A stretch of 16,594 bases of DNA from Euryarchaeota archaeon UBA175 (GTDB lineage: Archaea > Thermoplasmatota > Poseidoniia > Poseidoniales > Thalassarchaeaceae), in contig DAFD01000006.1 in assembly GCA_002497895.1 (NCBI GenBank), positions 1 through 16,594 of the forward strand. Reading direction: 5' to 3'. The position numbers and the translations under genes are program-made. Positions 13,379 through 16,594 of the stretch are shown here, in pieces (the stretch's first letter is position 1; the number at the start of each line of letters is the position of its first letter). Below the pieces are notes generated by a model that saw only the letters and a list, made by a program, of their open reading frames with translations, searched no databases and was not told the DNA's origin.

Positions 13379-13513
13379 TCAGGGTGCCAAAATCAAGATG
13401 ATGGCGAAGAGAGAATAGAAGGAGATTTCGATTATGAGAATGTACTTCCAAATAGGGTCTATTTCTCCTGTTTCCTTCGAGGAATCGAATAGAAATTTCA
13501 AGATTGCAGACAT
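13379..13513 (-). CDS. 44-residue single-TM peptide, hypothetical
   Basis: On the minus strand, ATG 13513 opens MSAILKFLFDSSKETGEIDP and the frame ends at TGA (13381-13379). A polar N-terminal half is followed by a hydrophobic helix at about 23-43 (KYILIIEISFYSLFAIIL), so it would be a membrane peptide with the C-terminus at the far side. GAGAG-TAAGTGA upstream gives a weak Shine-Dalgarno. It sits between aIF2-beta and the lipoprotein, all on the same strand, about 48 bases from each. The only evidence is frame, start and hydrophobic pattern. Confidence 0.5.
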   Translation of the reverse strand: MSAILKFLFDSSKETGEIDPIWKYILIIEISFYSLFAIILILAP

Positions 13514-13561
13514 GTCACTTACTCTCGGTTATGACGCTATTCTTTGAGAATCTCAAAAATC

Positions 13562-13972
13562 TCACAATCTTACAGGACGTGTCGCACCACAAGCCTGGCA
13601 CTTGAGGAGAGTTGTGCGGTCTTCCTTGATGAATCGAGTATCGGGAGCTCGGCACTGCTCACAAAGGATGTAGGCCTTGACGTAACCAACCAATTTCTCC
13701 TTGATTCTCTTTGGAGGAATTCGACCCTTGAACATCACACGAACCTGTTCGCGCGTGCCAGAGGTTCCCAACTCGTTGACGAGGTACTGGTAGACGTGAT
13801 TCGGGTCGCGGTCCATCGAATCAACAATAGCTGCGAAGTTCCGGAGGATGGTCTGACTTCCTTCGACGAGGATCTCGGGCGGAGGCATTGTCCAGCGATT
13901 GCGCTCGCTGATGTCCTTCGGGATTCGATCGCGCGCTCGGTCGAGCAGAGCATCGTATTCGAAGTCGGCCAT
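13562..13972 (-). CDS. Translation initiation factor aIF2 subunit beta
   Basis: The 136-residue protein is the beta subunit of the heterotrimeric aIF2 that brings initiator Met-tRNA to the small ribosomal subunit. The central alpha/beta domain (about 30-95) includes RNRWTMPPPEILVEGSQT and HVYQYLVNELGTSG. The C-terminal zinc ribbon has C104, C107, C125 and C128 (CEQC and CQAC), with the usual ending CGATRPVRL. Length and order match archaeal aIF2-beta. ATG 13972 gives the normal start MADFEYDALLDRARDRIP; no Shine-Dalgarno lies close, so the transcript may be leaderless. The gene is divergent from dUTPase across 93 bases and heads a minus-strand set with the 44-residue peptide and lipoprotein, which need not be cotranscribed. 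Confidence 0.96.
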   Translation of the reverse strand: MADFEYDALLDRARDRIPKDISERNRWTMPPPEILVEGSQTILRNFAAIVDSMDRDPNHVYQYLVNELGTSGTREQVRVMFKGRIPPKRIKEKLVGYVKAYILCEQCRAPDTRFIKEDRTTLLKCQACGATRPVRL

Positions 13973-14065
13973 TGGGTCGGGCGAGCCGCGCCTCCTTTTT
14001 CACCCCACCGGGCCGCTTCACCCGCTCGCACCAACCGTCAAAGCCCAGTTAGTCGGCCCGTGAGC
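13973..14065. promoter_or_regulatory. Divergent promoter region between aIF2-beta and dUTPase
   Basis: The 93 bases between the two start codons must hold both promoters, or at least their core elements. The stretch is GC-rich, with a short T-run near 13995-13999 and two TTCACCC-type repeats. I see no clear TATA box, so individual elements are not assigned. Confidence 0.4.
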
Positions 14066-14515
14066 ATGGACGAGGACATCGAGGTCAAAGTGGCACGAGT
14101 CCATGCTGATGCACAGCTTCCTACTCGTGGCAGCGTCCATGCTGCCGGATGGGATCTCTATGCATTGGAAGACACAGAGGTCCTCTATCGCAATGCAACC
14201 CTCGTACGGACTGGGCTCCATGTAGCAATCCCAGTGGGCTACGAGGGTCAGGTCAGAGCCCGCTCATCCTTAGGTAAGCGCGGGCTCATCCCACCACACG
14301 GAATAGGAACTATCGATGCCGATTATCGTGGAGAATTATTCGTCATGATGACATGGATCGGCGAAGGGGACTCATACACCATTACCAAGGGTGAGCGTAT
14401 CGCTCAATTACTCATCACGCCGATTCCTCGTTCAAGCTTCAAAGAAGTCGCATTTGAGGAACTCGGAGAGACCGACCGAGGACAAGGCGGATTCGGTTCT
14501 ACCGGTCGATTCTGA
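14066..14515 (+). CDS. dut: dUTP diphosphatase (trimeric dUTPase)
   Basis: The 149-residue enzyme hydrolyses dUTP to dUMP and pyrophosphate, keeping uracil out of DNA and feeding thymidylate synthesis. All five trimeric-dUTPase motifs are present in order: I AAGWDLYA (26-33), II RARSSLGKRGL (64-74), III GIGTIDADYRGEL (79-91) with catalytic D86 and Y87, IV KGERIAQLLI (108-117) and V DRGQGGFGSTG (137-147). Motif III together with the glycine-rich motif V favours dUTPase over dCTP deaminase. The frame is open far upstream, but that part overlaps aIF2-beta on the other strand and is shadow; ATG 14066 gives the normal N-terminus. A GTG at 14060 is an alternative. The gene leads a plus-strand set with the PyrE-like regulator and LysRS. 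Confidence 0.95.
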   Translation: MDEDIEVKVARVHADAQLPTRGSVHAAGWDLYALEDTEVLYRNATLVRTGLHVAIPVGYEGQVRARSSLGKRGLIPPHGIGTIDADYRGELFVMMTWIGEGDSYTITKGERIAQLLITPIPRSSFKEVAFEELGETDRGQGGFGSTGRF

Positions 14516-14525
14516 CGCATTCTCA

Positions 14526-14544
14526 CACGGTTCGTAGAACCGTG
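14526..14544. promoter_or_regulatory. 8-bp inverted repeat upstream of the PyrE-like regulator
   Basis: CACGGTTC, spacer GTA, GAACCGTG is a perfect inverted repeat 11 bases after the dUTPase stop and 57 bases before ATG 14601. It may be a terminator hairpin for dut or an operator for the HTH protein encoded next door. No T-run follows, which slightly favours a protein-binding site. Confidence 0.45.
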
Positions 14545-14600
14545 CTGCTCAATAGAGTATAGACGAACCCTTGATACGGGCCGGTTCAGGCCATCGATTG

Positions 14601-15185
14601 ATGCCACTGAGCATAGACGAGCTTCGCAGCAAGGTCGAGGAATACCACAACAAGGGCCTGAACAGTCAGCAGATAGCAGACGAACTATCACTCTCGCAGA
14701 CCACAATCCAATGGCTATCCTCCTCCAATGTGCCCATGGACGATGAGGCTCCTCACGATATCCGCGTCGGCTGGCGCTCCATCGCTGTGAAAGCGGCTAG
14801 AGTCGAAGCGGTTTCCTACGTTTTCTGCGACATCATCGATGAAGAAATCGGAGATGATGTCGACACCGTAGTTGGAATTTCAATAAATGGTATTCCATTT
14901 GCTCAAGCAATTGCCGGCCAGATGGACCTTGAGATGGCTGTAAGCCGCTCGATCTCAGAATCTGAAAGCGGTCATCTATCCGATGTCTTCGCCAGTGTCG
15001 GAGGCAAGAGAGTAGTCGTGATTGACGACGTCGTCTCCGGTGGAACAACCATGCGCAAGACCGTTGAATATCTCCGTGATGCTGGTGCTGAGGTAAAGCT
15101 GTGTCTGGTGCTGGCAAATAAGACCCAAATGAACGAGATTGACGGGGTCCCCCTGCGCGGTCTTGTGCGAGTGGTTACAGTCTGA
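14601..15185 (+). CDS. PyrE-like phosphoribosyltransferase with N-terminal HTH (GfcR-type)
   Basis: The 194-residue protein couples an HTH (about 15-42, KGLNSQQIADELSLSQTTI) to an orotate-phosphoribosyltransferase-like domain (about 50-194). The PRPP-binding motif VVVIDDVVSGGTTM (138-151) is intact. The catalytic-loop region around 115-132 (SRSISESESGHLSDVF) lacks the lysine-rich loop of true OPRTs, so it is probably a regulator rather than the PyrE enzyme. This architecture is the archaeal 'OPRT-like' family, whose haloarchaeal member GfcR activates sugar-metabolism genes; targets here are unknown. ATG 14601 gives the usual start; a TTG at 14571 would add ten residues. It lies between dut and lysS, and its stop is built into the LysRS ribosome binding site. 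Confidence 0.88.
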   Translation: MPLSIDELRSKVEEYHNKGLNSQQIADELSLSQTTIQWLSSSNVPMDDEAPHDIRVGWRSIAVKAARVEAVSYVFCDIIDEEIGDDVDTVVGISINGIPFAQAIAGQMDLEMAVSRSISESESGHLSDVFASVGGKRVVVIDDVVSGGTTMRKTVEYLRDAGAEVKLCLVLANKTQMNEIDGVPLRGLVRVVTV

Positions 15186-15191
15186 GGTAGG
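15184..15191 (+). promoter_or_regulatory. Shine-Dalgarno sequence of lysS overlapping the upstream stop
   Basis: TGAGGTAGG at 15183-15191 contains the stop of the PyrE-like gene and GAGGT, 8 bases from ATG 15197. It is the third stop-in-SD junction in this window. Confidence 0.6.
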
Positions 15192-15196
15192 AATCG

Positions 15197-16594
15197 ATGC
15201 ACTGGGCGGACTTCACCGCTGAACGATTGCGGAATGAACGTGGTGAACATCAGGTCGCTTGCTCAGGAATCACACCCTCTGGAGAGTTTCACATTGGACA
15301 TCTTCGGGAGATTTTGTCTGCTGAGATGATTCATCGGGCTTGTCTGGATGCAGGACTTGATTCACGCTACATTTTCATCGTCGATTCAATGGATCCTCTT
15401 CGCAGAGTCTACTCATTCCTTTCGCCGGAATACGAGCGATACATCGGATGCCCTCTAGCCTTCATCCCGGCACCTGATTCTGATGGTAATCCAGATCCAG
15501 AGGCAGGGTCCTATGCGGATCATTTTCTATCCCCCTTCCTCGAGGCGCTGGGTCAGATCGGAGTTTTCCCAGAAGTCATCATGAACCATGAGACCTATAC
15601 CAACGGAGAATTCGCTGACAAGATTCATTCTGCGATAGAGCAGGCTGACGCGATTCGCGAGATTATCGAATCAATTTCAGGCCGAGAATTAGATGAAAAT
15701 TGGTTCCCTTACAAGCCGCTTGGCTCCGACGGAAGCATGGATGGAGTTACTGTTACCGGTTACGAACATCCATTCGTTCACTGGACTGATCGCCACGGTG
15801 AGTCGGGGTCTGCAGACATTCGTAAGGCCGATGGAAAGTTGCCGTGGCGCATCGATTGGGCGGCTCGTTGGGGTATTCATGGAGTGACTTGCGAGCCGGC
15901 AGGAAAGGACCACGGAGCCGCAGGCGGTTCCTTCGATACCGGCCTCCCAATCTGCCGTTTACTCGGCTCCGAACCTCCATCCAAGATGGTATACGAATGG
16001 ATCCAAGTCAAGGGTGCGGGACCAATGTCTTCCTCCTCGGGCAATACCATCGGTCCCGTCGAGGCACTGAGCTTGGTCCCACCAGAAATCGTTCGATATC
16101 TGATAGCCGGATCCAAAATGAATCGTCACATCGACTTCGATACCGGCTCAGCACTGTTCCAAATGGCCGACGAGTACGAGAGGCTCGTCGCAAACCCTCC
16201 AGACTCTGAGGCAGAGGACCTTAGCAAGAGGCAGAAGGTGGCCGCTGTCACCAATAGAGGAGCGATGAAGCTCAGTCAAGTCGAACGGGGTGCAGACCCT
16301 GCCGATTCACTCGGAGGAGTCTCATTCCGTCACCTTTCGATGCTTGCCCAAATCAAGTCCTCCGACGAAGATGTCTGGGCCTCGATGCGAGCCAGCGGAC
16401 ACCTCACAGGCGAACCAAACGAGTCTCTATCACAGCGGCTGACTCGAATGCGCAATTGGATTGGCAGTATCCATTTCCCCGAGGATGCGCGCATTCACAT
16501 TCACAAGACAATCAGTGCAGAAGCGCGAGCAGAACTCAGCGACGAGCAGCGAGTTTTCCTAGACCATCTAAAAAATTGGTTAATTGAATTACAA
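15197..16594 (+). CDS. lysS: Class I lysyl-tRNA synthetase, 5' part
   Basis: The frame runs from ATG 15197 to the last base (466 residues) with no stop, so the gene continues beyond the window. It charges tRNA-Lys with lysine; the class I form is typical of archaea and distinct from class II LysRS. The N-terminus reads MHWADFTAERLRNERGEHQV, then ACSGITPSGEFHIGHLREIL (21-40) with HIGH at 32-35. EPAGKDHGAAGGSFDTG is a strong class I LysRS block. The second signature is GAGPMSSSSGNTI (MSSSSG at 277-282), where the KMSSSKG-type lysines are replaced by Pro and Ser. The C-terminal helical anticodon region has begun by about 330. The start is supported by GAGGT 8 bases upstream. Confidence 0.95.
   Translation, partial: MHWADFTAERLRNERGEHQVACSGITPSGEFHIGHLREILSAEMIHRACLDAGLDSRYIFIVDSMDPLRRVYSFLSPEYERYIGCPLAFIPAPDSDGNPDPEAGSYADHFLSPFLEALGQIGVFPEVIMNHETYTNGEFADKIHSAIEQADAIREIIESISGRELDENWFPYKPLGSDGSMDGVTVTGYEHPFVHWTDRHGESGSADIRKADGKLPWRIDWAARWGIHGVTCEPAGKDHGAAGGSFDTGLPICRLLGSEPPSKMVYEWIQVKGAGPMSSSSGNTIGPVEALSLVPPEIVRYLIAGSKMNRHIDFDTGSALFQMADEYERLVANPPDSEAEDLSKRQKVAAVTNRGAMKLSQVERGADPADSLGGVSFRHLSMLAQIKSSDEDVWASMRASGHLTGEPNESLSQRLTRMRNWIGSIHFPEDARIHIHKTISAEARAELSDEQRVFLDHLKNWLIELQ

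Noticed and set aside
13544..14065. Long plus-strand open frame upstream of dUTPase suggesting a fused N-terminal domain
   Set aside because: It is antisense to aIF2-beta, a firm gene, and the dUTPase is complete from ATG 14066.
14528..14541. GGTTC-GTA-GAACC as a tRNA T-arm
   Set aside because: The loop does not fit the TTCRA consensus and no other tRNA arms are present; it is treated as an inverted repeat.

Overview
The window reads as a compact piece of an archaeal chromosome. It carries archaeal information-processing genes: peptide chain release factor aRF1, initiation factor aIF2-beta, a class I lysyl-tRNA synthetase, a NOG1-type GTPase, an archaeal-type UMP kinase and a PyrE-like regulator with an N-terminal HTH. 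Mixed in are genes of bacterial flavour: flavin prenyltransferase UbiX, a CefD-like aminotransferase, pterin-4a-carbinolamine dehydratase, a thioredoxin-like [2Fe-2S] ferredoxin and a VAT1-like quinone oxidoreductase. Balanced base composition, tight gene packing and this mixture suggest a planktonic Thermoplasmatota-type euryarchaeon such as Marine Group II (Poseidoniales). That assignment is inference from gene content; no rRNA is present to confirm it.

Layout. 1-1103 (+): 3' end of a class V aminotransferase, then UbiX. 1181-2791 (+): a membrane-anchored M28 zinc peptidase. 2819-6336 (-): aRF1, then arginyl-tRNA synthetase, then a 1-Cys peroxiredoxin. 6437-8297 (+): UMP kinase, a zinc-ribbon membrane protein, a two-TM cysteine-containing membrane protein and a 39-residue zinc-ribbon protein. 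8315-9448 (-): NOG1 GTPase. 9528-11654 (+): an unknown charged protein, PhhB-like dehydratase, ferredoxin and quinone oxidoreductase, packed as one operon. 11678-12382: an AT-rich stretch with three predicted small membrane proteins. 12419-13972 (-): aIF2-beta, a 44-residue membrane peptide and a Cys/His-rich lipoprotein. 14066-16594 (+): dUTPase, a PyrE-like PRTase with HTH, and class I LysRS, which continues past the window end.

How the genes relate. Translation genes (aRF1, ArgRS, aIF2-beta, LysRS, NOG1) and pyrimidine/nucleotide genes (UMP kinase, dUTPase, PyrE-like) sit side by side, a growth-linked housekeeping arrangement. The 9528-11654 operon is the most system-like accessory unit, a pterin/redox cassette with an unknown first gene. 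Convergent gene ends at 2796-2816, 8299-8312 and 12389-12412 each hold an inverted repeat, which look like shared bidirectional terminators. Three gene junctions have the upstream TGA stop built into the downstream Shine-Dalgarno sequence.

No gene-free stretch exceeds about 300 bases. I saw no rRNA, tRNA, CRISPR array, insertion sequence or att site.
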